DNA from: Alphaproteobacteria bacterium
Lineage (GTDB): Bacteria; Pseudomonadota; Alphaproteobacteria; SHVP01
DNA: 64,000 nucleotides
Reading direction: 5' to 3'
NCBI GenBank assembly: GCA_040216735.1
Contig: JAVJOO010000003.1
Span: 264,746-328,745 of the forward strand
Both the position numbers and the translations under genes were made by a program. Under the pieces are notes generated by a model, which was not told the DNA's origin, made no database searches, and saw only the letters and a program-made list of their open reading frames with translations. This document shows positions 29,423-38,592 of this stretch, in pieces. The stretch's first letter is position 1. Every line of letters begins with the position of its first letter.

Positions 29423-30820
29423 CTAGTCCTTGAGCCGAACGACCGCGATTCCCGACTGAGGCCGCATCCGCAGCAGTGGGCCGAGGTCGGGCGTCTTCGC
29501 GTAATGCGCGATCAGCGCGCGCGCGGCGTGGTGCGTCGCGATATCCACCTTCCAGGATTTCGCCGTGCCATGGCGGTACCAGGTGATCTCATCGCCATCC
29601 TTCAAGGTGTCGTCGGCGATCATGGCTAGGGTAGGCAAGGGTGGATGGCCGGTCGCGTGGAGGTGGTGCGCCGGAAAATCGTCGTCGAACAGCAGCGTGC
29701 GAAATCCACGGGCATGGGCTTCGACGATACGCCGGGCGTGGCTGATATGGTCGTCGAAATAGGCCAGGACATTAGCGGTCTCGGGCGCGGTCACGCCGTC
29801 CGCCATCCAATCGTTCTCGTGGTAGACCGCGCCGTCGTCGCGCCATACGAGATTTCGAAAACTCACGTCGAAACAATGCATTTCCGCGCGCGGGCCACCT
29901 TGCCGTAATAGCCAGGTGGAGTGGCCGCGATGGACGCCGCTCTCGACGATGAAGTCGGGGCCGATAGAGCGGCCCAACAGATAGATCCAAAACGAATCGC
30001 AGAACTTGGTGCCGCCCTCGTTATCCTGCACCGGGCGTTCCGGATAGGCGGTAAAGAAGTCGTCGACCACGGCATCCAGCCCGTCCGTTGCGACGCCGAG
30101 AAAGGCTGCAGGACCGTCGAGGAAAGCCACCGCCGTGTCTTCGGCGACGCGTTTCAGGCGGCGGATTTGCGCATCGGATGTCATCCGCGAGGCGAATTCA
30201 CTCTCATCGCGCTTTTTGCGCAAATCCAGGCCGATGCGGTGGTACAGACGGCGGTTCAACGAAACCCGCATGTCCTCCCGTGCTTCTGGCGTCAGCGAGT
30301 CGAGTTCGGGTTCCGCCCGGGAAAAGACGCGGCGCTGGCGGACGTGTTCGGCGAATTCCTGCCACGGACCGAAGTCCCAATGACCTGACGCCGCGCCCGA
30401 GGTGGATGGCAGAACGTAGACCGCCGTCTCGCCAATGCCTTCGGGTTGGCGGCCATACTTCACGTCGCGGCCGAAGTAGGCCTTTGCGGCGCGCTTGCCG
30501 TTAAATGCCAGGAACCGGGGCGAGTGGTCGGTAATCAGCGTCCGCAGGCGATTCGGATCGTCGCTCGATTTCGTCAGCGCGGCATCGCCCCCGGACTCGA
30601 CCTTGTTCATGTCGGTCAAGCCAATGCGGTAGGTCAGTAACAGGAGGTATTCGTTCGGTCCCAAGGGCCGGTCGGTCAACCCCACCTTGGCCAGGGTCTT
30701 CCAGAATTTGTTGCCGGGCCCGGCATAGTAGGCGTCCTGCCGTGCCGATTCGGTGCCGGCGGCTGATCCGCAGAACACGACGTCGAGATCGTGGGTCAAG
30801 ACATCCGGTAAGACGCTCAT
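29423..30820 (-). CDS. Mug-type uracil-DNA glycosylase fused to Rossmann/methyltransferase-like domain
   Basis: A 465-residue two-domain protein from ATG at 30820. Residues 1-161 resemble mismatch-specific uracil/thymine-DNA glycosylases: VVFCGSAAG (residues 14-22), YYAGPGNKFW (31-40), GLTDMNK and the second motif VLPSTSGAA (136-144). At the position of the Mug catalytic Asn (GINPG) the sequence is GSAAG, an Asn-to-Ala change seen here directly. Residues about 180-465 are a second domain with a nucleotide-type loop VESGVHRGHSTWLL (292-305) followed by acidic MHCFDVS, like class I SAM methyltransferases or CmcI-like hydroxylases. The upstream GNAT gene overlaps by 4 bases (ATGA). Joint function is unknown. 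Confidence 0.8.
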   Translation of the reverse strand: MSVLPDVLTHDLDVVFCGSAAGTESARQDAYYAGPGNKFWKTLAKVGLTDRPLGPNEYLLLLTYRIGLTDMNKVESGGDAALTKSSDDPNRLRTLITDHSPRFLAFNGKRAAKAYFGRDVKYGRQPEGIGETAVYVLPSTSGAASGHWDFGPWQEFAEHVRQRRVFSRAEPELDSLTPEAREDMRVSLNRRLYHRIGLDLRKKRDESEFASRMTSDAQIRRLKRVAEDTAVAFLDGPAAFLGVATDGLDAVVDDFFTAYPERPVQDNEGGTKFCDSFWIYLLGRSIGPDFIVESGVHRGHSTWLLRQGGPRAEMHCFDVSFRNLVWRDDGAVYHENDWMADGVTAPETANVLAYFDDHISHARRIVEAHARGFRTLLFDDDFPAHHLHATGHPPLPTLAMIADDTLKDGDEITWYRHGTAKSWKVDIATHHAARALIAHYAKTPDLGPLLRMRPQSGIAVVRLKD

Positions 30821-31368
30821 GTTTGTTTGCCGTCCAGCAAACATTCGAAGCGCTGTTCGACAAGAGGCTTCCCCCAGGTCGTGCTTTCGTACTCGTTGAT
30901 CAAGCGAAATCCCGCCTTTTCGTAAAGATGGCGTGCGGCGTCGAGGCCCGCGAACGTCGCTAAATAGATCTTGGGAAGTTTGTTTGCATGGCAGAACGCC
31001 ATCGCCGCATCCATCAATCGTCGACCGGTACCGTTGCCATGCGCGGACTCGCCAAGAATGAACCAGCGGAGCAATGCCGCCGGTGGGTCGATGCTGCCGT
31101 CGATGGCGATTCCACCGACATAGGTGCCGTCGTCGTCGGCGCGCCACATTCTATTTCGCGGATCGTCGCGCCGAGCCAGGAACTCGCCGATTTCGCGCGT
31201 GATCTTGGCCTCGAAGAAGCGCGCTGGGAAATCCCAACGGGTTCCGTAGTACGCGACTTGCAGGGCAATGAGCCGCCCCGCATCACCGGGTTCCGTTTCG
31301 CGGATCGCGATCGCCAAGTCAGCGGCCCTAGGCGGCTTTTCGCTCGACGGTCCCGACAAAAAAGTCAT
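30817..31368 (-). CDS. GNAT-family N-acetyltransferase
   Basis: A 183-residue GNAT acetyltransferase. The core has strand [20 protein letters not shown], strand YVGGIAIDG, the acetyl-CoA pyrophosphate loop [20 protein letters not shown] (Q/RxxGxG/A type), and the C-terminal [20 protein letters not shown], where Tyr is a typical general acid. The long start ATG at 31368 overlaps the class I fumarase gene by 41 bases; TTG at 31316, which begins right at the conserved core, is an attractive alternative. The stop overlaps the glycosylase-fusion start, so the two are translated together. Substrate is unknown. Confidence 0.83.
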   Translation of the reverse strand: MTFLSGPSSEKPPRAADLAIAIRETEPGDAGRLIALQVAYYGTRWDFPARFFEAKITREIGEFLARRDDPRNRMWRADDDGTYVGGIAIDGSIDPPAALLRWFILGESAHGNGTGRRLMDAAMAFCHANKLPKIYLATFAGLDAARHLYEKAGFRLINEYESTTWGKPLVEQRFECLLDGKQT

Positions 31369-32956
31369 TGCCTTTGTCGTCGATCACGATGAAGGCCGGG
31401 AAGTCTTCGACCTCGATGCGCCACACCGCTTCCATCCCGAGCTCGGGGTATTCCAGAACCTCGACCTTCTTGATGCAGTCCTGGGCAAGGCGCGCGGCGG
31501 GGCCGCCGATCGAGCCGAGATAGAACCCGCCGTGTTTGCCGCACGCTTGGCGGACCATGGGCGAGCGGTTGCCCTTGGCGAGCGAAATCATACTGCCGCC
31601 TGCAGCCATGAATTCGTCGACGTAGGAATCCATACGGCCCGCGGTGGTTGGCCCGAACGACCCCGAGGCATACCCCTCGGGTGTCTTGGCCGGTCCAGCG
31701 TAGTAGACCATGTGATCCTTCATATATTGCGGCATGCCGCCACCGCCCGCGAGGCGTTCTTTGATTTTCGCGTGGGCGATGTCGCGGGCAACAATCATCG
31801 GTCCGTTCAGCGACAGGCGGGTCCGAATCGGGTAGCTGGAAAGCTGCTTGAGGATTTCGGCCATCGGCCGGTTGAGGTCGATCTGCACCACGTCGCCGCC
31901 GAGCTCGCCCTCGGGCACCTCGGGCATGTATTTGGCCGGGTTGGTTTCCAGTTGCTCAAGAAAGACGCCCTCGCGGGTGATTTTGCCCTTGGCCTGCCGG
32001 TCGGCTGAACACGACACGCCGATTCCGATGGGCACGCTCGCCCCGTGGCGCGGCAAACGGATGACGCGCACGTCGTGGCAGAAATACTTTCCGCCGAACT
32101 GCGCGCCGATCCCCATCGTCTGGGTCAGTTCATGGACTCGCGCTTCGGTTTCCAGGTCGCGAAAGGCTTGGCCATGTTCGTTCCCGGCGGTCGGCAACGT
32201 ATCGAGGTATCGGGTGCTGGCCAACTTGACAGTCTTCAGGTTCATTTCGGCCGAGGTGCCGCCGACCACGATCGCGAGGTGGTAGGGCGGGCACGCGGCC
32301 GTACCGAGCGACCGGATTTTTTCGTCGAGAAATGCCAACAACCCATCCGGGTTTAGGACTGCGCGGGTCTGTTGGTAGAGGAACGTCTTGTTGGCCGAAC
32401 CGCCGCCCTTTGCCATAAACAGAAATTTGTAGGTATCGCCGTCGCTGGCATAGATGTCGATCTGTGCCGGCAGATTGCTGCCGGTATTGACCTCGTCGTA
32501 CATCGAGAGGGCCGACATCTGCGAATAGCGCAGGTAGGATTCGGTATAGGTGGAGAAGACGCCGCGCGAAATCGCTTCGGCGTCGTTTCCGGGGGTCCAG
32601 ATATTCTGACCCTTGTAAGCCATGACGATCGCCGTACCGGTATCCTGACAGCCTGGGAGGATCATCCCGGCCGCGATGTTGGCGTTCTTGAGCAGCTCGT
32701 AGGCGACATAGCGGTCGTTATCGGACGCGTCGGGGTCGTCCATGATATTGCGCAGTTGTTGCAGGTGGCCTGGGCGCAGCAAATGGGCGATGTCACGCAT
32801 CGCCTGCTCGGTCAGCAGGGATAAAGCCTGAGGTTCGACTCGCACGACTTCGTTGCCACCAACATCGATGGTGCTGACGAATTCGTCGCTCAGCTGTCGG
32901 TAGGGCGTTTCGTCCGGCCCAAGCGGAAACATGTCCTGGTATTGGAACGCGACCAT
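31328..32956 (-). CDS. Class I fumarate hydratase (iron-sulfur)
   Basis: A 542-residue [4Fe-4S] fumarase of the FumA/FumB type, which also hydrates fumarate to malate but is oxygen-sensitive. Cluster-ligand cysteine regions are seen in [27 protein letters not shown] followed by [11 protein letters not shown], and the C-terminal part contains [15 protein letters not shown] and the closing [16 protein letters not shown]. The start is ATG at 32956. It runs into the GNAT gene and the glycosylase-fusion gene downstream. The window also encodes class II FumC, so the two fumarases can serve different oxygen or iron states. Confidence 0.94.
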   Translation of the reverse strand: MVAFQYQDMFPLGPDETPYRQLSDEFVSTIDVGGNEVVRVEPQALSLLTEQAMRDIAHLLRPGHLQQLRNIMDDPDASDNDRYVAYELLKNANIAAGMILPGCQDTGTAIVMAYKGQNIWTPGNDAEAISRGVFSTYTESYLRYSQMSALSMYDEVNTGSNLPAQIDIYASDGDTYKFLFMAKGGGSANKTFLYQQTRAVLNPDGLLAFLDEKIRSLGTAACPPYHLAIVVGGTSAEMNLKTVKLASTRYLDTLPTAGNEHGQAFRDLETEARVHELTQTMGIGAQFGGKYFCHDVRVIRLPRHGASVPIGIGVSCSADRQAKGKITREGVFLEQLETNPAKYMPEVPEGELGGDVVQIDLNRPMAEILKQLSSYPIRTRLSLNGPMIVARDIAHAKIKERLAGGGGMPQYMKDHMVYYAGPAKTPEGYASGSFGPTTAGRMDSYVDEFMAAGGSMISLAKGNRSPMVRQACGKHGGFYLGSIGGPAARLAQDCIKKVEVLEYPELGMEAVWRIEVEDFPAFIVIDDKGNDFFVGTVERKAA

Positions 32957-32991
32957 CGGTTCTCCTCCGCGGCGCGTGGCCGCACGATCGG

Positions 32992-33528
32992 CTATTTTTT
33001 GCGGAACTGGTCCAGCGCGACGACTTTTTCGCCAGCGGGTACATCGGGGGTTTTGTCGGGTGCAGCGTCGGGTTCAGCGTCATCGGCGTTACTGCCGACC
33101 GTGACCATCGCTCCGCCCGCCCCAATCGGGGTGGGGCCGCTGCTGTCGCCGGTCGGACCGGTCTCGACGCGGCTCCGGTCCGGTTGAAATTGCAGGCCGA
33201 ATTGAACGCTGGGGTCGGCAAAACCGGTTAGCGCGGCAAAGGGGATCGTCAATCGTTCCGGCACTTTGTGGAAGGACAAAGTGAGATCGAACCCATCGTC
33301 GGTCACATCGAGATCCCAGTACTGGTGCTGCAAGACGACGGTCATTTCTTTGGGGTACTTGCTGCGCAGGTAGTCGGCAATGACGACGCCGGGAAAATGA
33401 GTGAGGAACGAGAGATACAAATGATGATTGCCGCGCAGGCCCTGTTCCTGAACGCGCTTCAACACCGAACGGACCACACCGCGCAGTGCCGTATCGACCA
33501 TTGTTGGATAGTTGTAGTGATCGCGCAT
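32992..33528 (-). CDS. sspB: SspB-family ClpXP adaptor
   Basis: A 178-residue alphaproteobacterial SspB. SspB binds the tmRNA tag and tethers tagged proteins to ClpX. The folded domain reads [20 protein letters not shown] (residues 5-24), [40 protein letters not shown] and [21 protein letters not shown] Pro/Gly-rich linker follows, and the last residues [13 protein letters not shown] form the ClpX-docking tail. ATG at 33528 is chosen; an 18-residue in-frame extension to 33582 is not conserved. The tmRNA gene lies about 80 bases upstream on the same strand. Confidence 0.92.
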   Translation of the reverse strand: MRDHYNYPTMVDTALRGVVRSVLKRVQEQGLRGNHHLYLSFLTHFPGVVIADYLRSKYPKEMTVVLQHQYWDLDVTDDGFDLTLSFHKVPERLTIPFAALTGFADPSVQFGLQFQPDRSRVETGPTGDSSGPTPIGAGGAMVTVGSNADDAEPDAAPDKTPDVPAGEKVVALDQFRKK

Positions 33529-33609
33529 GTCGTCGAAACTCCCGTCGGGCGCACATACTAGACCGCTTGCCGCGGAATCCAAGGGGGGACGCCGCGTTGG
33601 GACTGGAGT

Positions 33610-33932
33610 GGACGGAGATTTGAAGTGGGGGGGCTTCTGTTGCCCGGTACCCCCCCGAACCGCGCTTACTTATGACTAAGCAGCGAGCGCCATTTCATTG
33701 TCGTTGGCACTTTTAGATACAGCCCGATAACGGTGGTACCATGCCGGGCAAAAACTCCACCTTTATTACGCGCGTCGATCCTGATTCGCCCCCATCAAAA
33801 ACACACGGTCTAAAACGAACCGCGACCCGAATCGGCGGGTTCCGTGTGTTTGTGGTGGAGGCGCCGGGTACTGCCCCCGGGTCCGCTACGCCTATTCCGT
33901 GAAGCGTTTATCGCCATAGCCGGTAAACCGGC
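33610..33932 (-). ncRNA. ssrA: Two-piece (permuted) tmRNA
   Basis: The transfer-messenger RNA rescues stalled ribosomes and tags nascent proteins. It is in permuted alphaproteobacterial form on the minus strand. The acceptor piece ends in the encoded CCA at 33853 (CTCCACCA, 33860-33853) after a T-arm-like stem CCGGG-loop-CCCGG. The coding piece starts at 33793 with GGGGGCG, which pairs over 7 bp with CGCCTCC of the acceptor piece, including G3-U, the alanine identity pair. The 59-nt spacer between the pieces can form a long hairpin (ACACACGG with CCGTGTGT). The tag reads ANDNEMALAA with stop TAG at 33678-33676 (resume codon GCC at 33708-33706). A 7-bp G/C stem (33627-33633 with 33650-33656) lies near the 3' end. 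The outer ends are approximate. Confidence 0.92.
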
Positions 33933-33938
33933 ACTCCC

Positions 33939-33967
33939 TATATAGGCGACCAAGTGGTGGATTTGAA
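33939..33967 (-). promoter_or_regulatory. Putative ssrA promoter
   Basis: On the minus strand a TTCAAA -35-like box (33967-33962) is followed by 17 bases and a TATATA -10-like box (33944-33939). Transcription would start at about 33932, just before the acceptor-piece precursor. It is a consensus match only. Confidence 0.4.
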
Positions 33968-33978
33968 GGGGCTAGGGT

Positions 33979-35544
33979 CTAACCGGCTTTGGCGGCGTCG
34001 CAAGCCGTCGGTAGCGTCTCGGCGATCAAAGACGTGAGCCCGAGCCGGGCGAGGGGGCTCGGCTGACTGCCGTCCCCGGGCGCGGCGCCGAGACCCTTGG
34101 CGACGAGGGCCGCGCCCACCGTTAAGAGCGCGTCGATCTGGCGGTCCGGCAGCGTCCAGGTGGTCGCCATGTCCTGGAAACGTTGGCGACACGCCGGGTC
34201 GTCGATAAAATCGAAATCGACAGGCACATTTAGAATCACCAAGTCCTGCACGGCGCCCGGATCGCACGCGCGGTTCGTCCTTAACAACTCCTTGGTCACC
34301 GTATCAAGCCGGTCGAGGATACCAAAGGTACTGCCGTCGATGGCGCTGCTCGTGGTGCCGGTCAGCATCGCGACCAGCCCCGGCGGCGTCGGTCGGCGGT
34401 CCAACGCGCTCTGCCGATCCGACCGGGCGTTGACGACGACAAACAAAATGGTCCCGATGTCCTTCTCGCAGATCGCCTGGACGAGGTTTTTGATAGTGCC
34501 GTCGCGACCGCGCGCAAGGGCCGGTGAGTTTTCCGAGGACAACAAGTAAAGCGGTTCCGACAACCCGAGATTGTCGGCAATCCCGCCGTCGAGCAAATGA
34601 ATGAACCGTCTGCCTTCGTCGGGGGGCAGCTTGCTCAGCCAATCCTTTCGCCGCGGTGGTCGGCTTTGATCGATATCGCCGGTGCCGTTCAGATAATCGT
34701 CCGGGTATGAGCGGTTCAAATAGGCCCATTCACGTGCCGCGCGCCGCCGAACCTGGGGATTGTCGTAGGCCGACGTACTAAGCGGGTTGATGATTCGCAA
34801 TGGCGGATGATCGGGCCAGGCGCGGTCCTGTGCCGGGCACGGCGAATAGTTCGTCAGCGTGACCGCGCTGAGGGCGAGGGGAAAGGCTGCCGATGCCGCC
34901 ACAGCGTCGGCCAACTTCATCTCGATGAGGTCCGAGCAAATCAAATCGAAGCGGTCTTGGGTAAAGGGGAAGACCGCTTCGGCGGTCACATCGCCGGCAT
35001 TCACGATTAAATAGGGTTGTGGCCCATCCCGCTGGAGCAATGTCGCGAAGGTTTCGCCTTCGGCAAAGAGACGCTTGTGGAACGCGGCGATCAACCAGTC
35101 GATCCGGGCATAGGACGGTGTCGGCAAACGCGCGAGGTTGACCGGGTTGAGACCCGCCGCCACCAAATCGCCGATGACGTCTTGGCGCAGGAACCCCTGC
35201 TCCAACGCGTCGAGCCCGCCATAGCCGTGGCGCGCGAAATAGGCGGCCGTGACGCTGCCACCCGACACCGACGACAGAATATCTATTTCGGTGTCGAGTC
35301 CCGAACCGTCGGCAAACCGTGCGTCGTGAAGCCCCCGCAGGGCGCCGGCTGCAAGCGCCGCCGCGCGCGTTCCGCCGCCCGACATGCTCATCACCACCAT
35401 GATGTCGTCGCGCGTGCCGTGGTTGACGGTATGGAAGCGGTAGCCCGCATCGGAGTCCAGCACCGCGAGCTCGGCATTGCGGATCGGCGCCGTGCAGGCG
35501 ACCACCCCAAGCAAGACGGTGACAAGCGTCGCGAGGCGAATCAT
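33979..35544 (-). CDS. Patatin-like phospholipase lipoprotein
   Basis: A 521-residue acyl hydrolase. The N-terminus is a lipoprotein signal (LVTVLLGVVACTAP, lipid Cys 17), so it sits at a membrane, probably the outer one. The patatin catalytic apparatus is visible: oxyanion loop SGGGTRAAALAAG (about residues 54-66), nucleophile elbow SVSGGSVTAAYFA, and the Asp of the dyad in LLDGGIADNLGLSEP. Substrate is a phospholipid or neutral lipid by family. The small gene upstream overlaps by 4 bases, so they are co-translated. The stop lies 11 bases from the tmRNA promoter region. Confidence 0.87.
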   Translation of the reverse strand: MIRLATLVTVLLGVVACTAPIRNAELAVLDSDAGYRFHTVNHGTRDDIMVVMSMSGGGTRAAALAAGALRGLHDARFADGSGLDTEIDILSSVSGGSVTAAYFARHGYGGLDALEQGFLRQDVIGDLVAAGLNPVNLARLPTPSYARIDWLIAAFHKRLFAEGETFATLLQRDGPQPYLIVNAGDVTAEAVFPFTQDRFDLICSDLIEMKLADAVAASAAFPLALSAVTLTNYSPCPAQDRAWPDHPPLRIINPLSTSAYDNPQVRRRAAREWAYLNRSYPDDYLNGTGDIDQSRPPRRKDWLSKLPPDEGRRFIHLLDGGIADNLGLSEPLYLLSSENSPALARGRDGTIKNLVQAICEKDIGTILFVVVNARSDRQSALDRRPTPPGLVAMLTGTTSSAIDGSTFGILDRLDTVTKELLRTNRACDPGAVQDLVILNVPVDFDFIDDPACRQRFQDMATTWTLPDRQIDALLTVGAALVAKGLGAAPGDGSQPSPLARLGLTSLIAETLPTACDAAKAG

Positions 35545-35774
35545 GTCAAATCGACAGCGTCGTTGTTGACCGGCAAGATGTAGCGGTCGTCGCTGCGGTG
35601 CGGCGTTCCGTCACCGAGAGTCGCGGCGAACGTCACCCACCCGACCCCGACGGGCACAGGCTTGCCGGCCGGCGACAGCGCGCCGCGTTTTATCCCGTTC
35701 ACTTCGAGCAGGTGGCCGTCCTGGCCCATTACCGTCACTTCCGGCACCGCTGCCTCCCGACTGTTCGAGAGCAT
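35541..35774 (-). CDS. Small hypothetical protein upstream of patatin gene
   Basis: A 77-residue product from ATG at 35774 that overlaps the patatin start by 4 bases. It has no signal peptide or membrane segment. The pattern EVTVMGQDGHLLEVNGIKRG, then PVPVGVGWVTFAATLGDG, suggests short beta strands. I do not recognise the family. Coupling to the patatin gene argues that it is real and may work with it. Confidence 0.5.
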   Translation of the reverse strand: MLSNSREAAVPEVTVMGQDGHLLEVNGIKRGALSPAGKPVPVGVGWVTFAATLGDGTPHRSDDRYILPVNNDAVDLT

Positions 35775-35889
35775 TGCATCGAATCCCGCCTCGGTTGTAA
35801 AGGCGGGGTGTGCGCTACCCTGGTGCTCGCGGTGTCAGGCTGAATCCGCATGTTTGCAACGTGCCGGACCGGCAGTCCCGCCCGGATCG

Positions 35890-37092
35890 TCAGATGACGC
35901 GTTGCGCCCGCAAGGCGGCGATCTGAGCGGCGTCGAAGCCTAGCTCGCTCAATATATCGTCGCTATCGGTGCCTAACGCCGGGGCGGCGCGCTGCGGATA
36001 GGTTTCGCCTTTCAGGTGAATTGGGCTGGCCAACAGATCTACATCCCGACCGTCCGGCGTGGTCGCCGCGGCGATCCGCCCGCGGTCGCGCACGAACGGG
36101 TTCTCCAACGCCTGGGCGACGTCGAGCAGCGGCGCGGCGGGGACACGCCCCTGAAAGACTCCCAGCCATTGTGCGGTCGTTTTTGGTGCCAGCGCCGCGT
36201 CGATCAACGGCGTTAGTTCGTCGCGGTGTACCAGCCGTTCCTTGAAAGTCAGGAACCGGGGATCGGTCTTCAGGTCTGCCCGTTCCATTAGATCGCACAG
36301 AATGCCCCAAAACTTTTCTTTGTTGCACATCAGGTAAATCCAGCCGTCGCCGGTTTTGTAAAGCTGACACGGCACCAGCGACGCATGGGCAGATCGGGGC
36401 TCGCGTCCCTGATTGTGGCCGGCACCAAGATACCAATGGCCGATGTAATTGAGGTTGTAGAGCGCGGTATCGAACAGGTTCACATCGACGTCGCGCCCGA
36501 TTCCGGTTTGGCGCGCCTGCATTACCGACGACACTAACCCGAAGGACATCGACAACCCTGCCATCAGGTCGACGATCGACAGTCCCATCCGCGCCGGTGG
36601 ACCGTCGGGTTCGCCGGTCACCGAGAAATAACCGGTCTCGGCTTGCATCAGGAAATCGTATCCCGGCCACGCGGCGCGCTCGTTGTCGCGCCCATACGCG
36701 GACAGGTGTGCACAAACCAAAGCCGGCTTGAGGTGTTTCAGTGCATCGTAGGTGAGGCCGAGTTTCGCTGGGACGTCGCCGCGCAGGTTGTTGCACACTG
36801 CGTCGGCCGTGGCCACGAGAGCGTGCAGGATTTCCTGGCCCGCCGCGCTCTTGAGGTCGAGGGTTAGGCTCCGTTTGTTGCGATTGAGGCCTTGGTAAAA
36901 CAGGCTGGCGGCGCTGTCGCCGTCGTCGGCGCCCTCCATGAAAAAGGGGCCGACGCTGCGCGAGACATCGCCGCCGTCGGGCGATTCGATCTTGATCACC
37001 TCGGCGCCGAAGTCGGACAGGTATTGGGTGCCGAACGGACCGGCCCCGTATTGCTCGACCGCGACAACGCGGAGGCCTGTCAGTGGCAGCAT
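35890..37092 (-). CDS. CaiB/BaiF-type CoA transferase (class III)
   Basis: A 400-residue family III CoA transferase that moves CoA between carboxylic acids through an aspartyl-CoA thioester. Start ATG at 37092 (MLPLTGLRVVAVEQYGAGPF); the longer frame to 37152 is not conserved. Visible are the N-terminal Rossmann motif GPFGTQYLSDFGAEVIKIES, the loop LNRNKRSLTLDLKS, and the catalytic Asp in SIVDLMAGLSMSFG. The neighbouring LLM flavoprotein and amidohydrolase suggest a catabolic cluster, but the acid substrate is not identified. Confidence 0.92.
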   Translation of the reverse strand: MLPLTGLRVVAVEQYGAGPFGTQYLSDFGAEVIKIESPDGGDVSRSVGPFFMEGADDGDSAASLFYQGLNRNKRSLTLDLKSAAGQEILHALVATADAVCNNLRGDVPAKLGLTYDALKHLKPALVCAHLSAYGRDNERAAWPGYDFLMQAETGYFSVTGEPDGPPARMGLSIVDLMAGLSMSFGLVSSVMQARQTGIGRDVDVNLFDTALYNLNYIGHWYLGAGHNQGREPRSAHASLVPCQLYKTGDGWIYLMCNKEKFWGILCDLMERADLKTDPRFLTFKERLVHRDELTPLIDAALAPKTTAQWLGVFQGRVPAAPLLDVAQALENPFVRDRGRIAAATTPDGRDVDLLASPIHLKGETYPQRAAPALGTDSDDILSELGFDAAQIAALRAQRVI

Positions 37093-37260
37093 GATTTTTT
37101 TCGGAGAGTAATCGGCGATGTCATCGGCTGCATGTCCGCGTTTGGGAACCAAGTAGGCGGGTACAGTATAATCATAGTTGCCGACGCTTGTTCCTCGATC
37201 GCGGGATCGCCAGCATAGACCTCGCGCGTCTGAGTCGCTTGGTCTAGCCGGACCCGGAGT

Positions 37261-38409
37261 CTATTCGGCGGCGATGGCCTCGCCTTTGGCTACGGGAAAC
37301 GCTGGGCGGACATGATCGCGGAACAGCTCCATCGAACGGCGGACGCCGACGTTGGGCACATTGCCGATCTTCATGTTCATGTTGATCCAGCCGCAGCCTA
37401 ACTCCTCGCGCACCCGTTCGATCTGGGTGACGACCTCGTCGGGCGTGCCGCATAGGGTCACGCCCGCGTCGATGCTTTCCTGCAAGGTCCTTTCCTTAGC
37501 GTTTTGGATGCGCCCGACGAATTCTTTCTTCACATCGTCGTCGGCGAAGTAACGCGACTTTTGCAGGACCAATTTCTGCGCGGTCCGGGGGCCGCCGAGC
37601 AGCACTTTGCCGAAGTAGGCAGAGCCTTTGGCGAGTTCCGCCTGGGCTGCCGCACTGGTCTCGGCGATACAGGTATTCAGACCGACCAGCACATGGTCGG
37701 GCGTTGGGTGCCAGCCGGCCTCGTGCGCGGCCTCCATATAGGTGTCGATCAAATGCTTGGCCACCTTGAGGTCGGGCACCAGCGCCAGGCCCATGATCGC
37801 GCGGTGGCGCGCTGCCGTGCGGGCCGAGTCGTCGTTGCTGGCCGACATGATAATCGGCGGGTGCGGTTGCTGGCGCGGCCGCGGCCAAATCGAGACGGCA
37901 GGGAAGTTGTAGTAGTGACCTTTCCAGCCGAAGGGTTCGCGCGCCGTCCACGCCTTGACGATTAACTCGGCGGCTTCTTCCAGGCGCGCCCGCGATTCGT
38001 CGGGCGGCACGTTGTAGGCGACGTATTCATGGGGAATACCGCGCAGGATCCCGGCCATCAGGCGGCCGCCGGACATGACATCCAACATGGCGTATTCCTC
38101 AGCGACGCGAATCGGGTTCAACAGCGGCACGAGGCTTCCCACCATCGCGAGCTTGATCGTCTTGGTCCGCTGGATCAGTGCCGATCCGATCAGGTTGGGG
38201 TTCGACATCAACCCGAACGGCGAAAAATGGTGTTCGTTGCACCCTACCGCGTCGAAACCGCAATCCTCGGCGTAGGCCATCGTGTCGATATAGGTGTCGT
38301 AGACGGCGGTCGCTTTTTCCGGATCGAAGTCGCGGTTGCTCACCGGCCATTCGGGGCCTTCCTTGGGAAAGGTGTCCCACGGCATCAGGTGAAAGAACAA
38401 GAACTTCAT
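37261..38409 (-). CDS. LLM-class flavin-dependent oxidoreductase
   Basis: A 382-residue luciferase-like monooxygenase of the bacterial TIM-barrel type, using FMNH2 or F420. It starts at MKFLFFHLMPWDTFPKE. Typical motifs are AEDCGFDAVGCNEHHFSPFG, the phosphate-region SLVPLLNPIRVAEEYAMLD, GRLMAGILRGIP and GTPDEVVTQIERVREELG. A frame extending upstream to 39654 is only antisense to the amidohydrolase gene. It is divergent from that gene (183-bp gap), which shares a putative catabolic role. The oxidised substrate is unknown. Confidence 0.92.
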   Translation of the reverse strand: MKFLFFHLMPWDTFPKEGPEWPVSNRDFDPEKATAVYDTYIDTMAYAEDCGFDAVGCNEHHFSPFGLMSNPNLIGSALIQRTKTIKLAMVGSLVPLLNPIRVAEEYAMLDVMSGGRLMAGILRGIPHEYVAYNVPPDESRARLEEAAELIVKAWTAREPFGWKGHYYNFPAVSIWPRPRQQPHPPIIMSASNDDSARTAARHRAIMGLALVPDLKVAKHLIDTYMEAAHEAGWHPTPDHVLVGLNTCIAETSAAAQAELAKGSAYFGKVLLGGPRTAQKLVLQKSRYFADDDVKKEFVGRIQNAKERTLQESIDAGVTLCGTPDEVVTQIERVREELGCGWINMNMKIGNVPNVGVRRSMELFRDHVRPAFPVAKGEAIAAE

Positions 38410-38592
38410 GGGGTGCTCCGCAATGCTTGGGCCGCCTCGATGTGGGGCGCCACATTCAGTGTAGCCTAGCCCGGGACCGAACCGACCCGGCGTACCAAGG
38501 CAGGCCCGTCCTGCGGGCATCGGGGCGCACGCAGTTGCATCGCTAGGGCCGCCGACGCACCATGCGCGCGTCGAATAAAAGGGGCCCCGATC

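Noticed and set aside
31268-32008. 246-residue plus-strand ORF in the class I fumarase
   Set aside because: Antisense shadow of a well-supported gene, without family features.
33529-33582. N-terminal extension of SspB toward the tmRNA gene
   Set aside because: The extra 18 residues are not SspB-like; ATG at 33528 begins the conserved fold.
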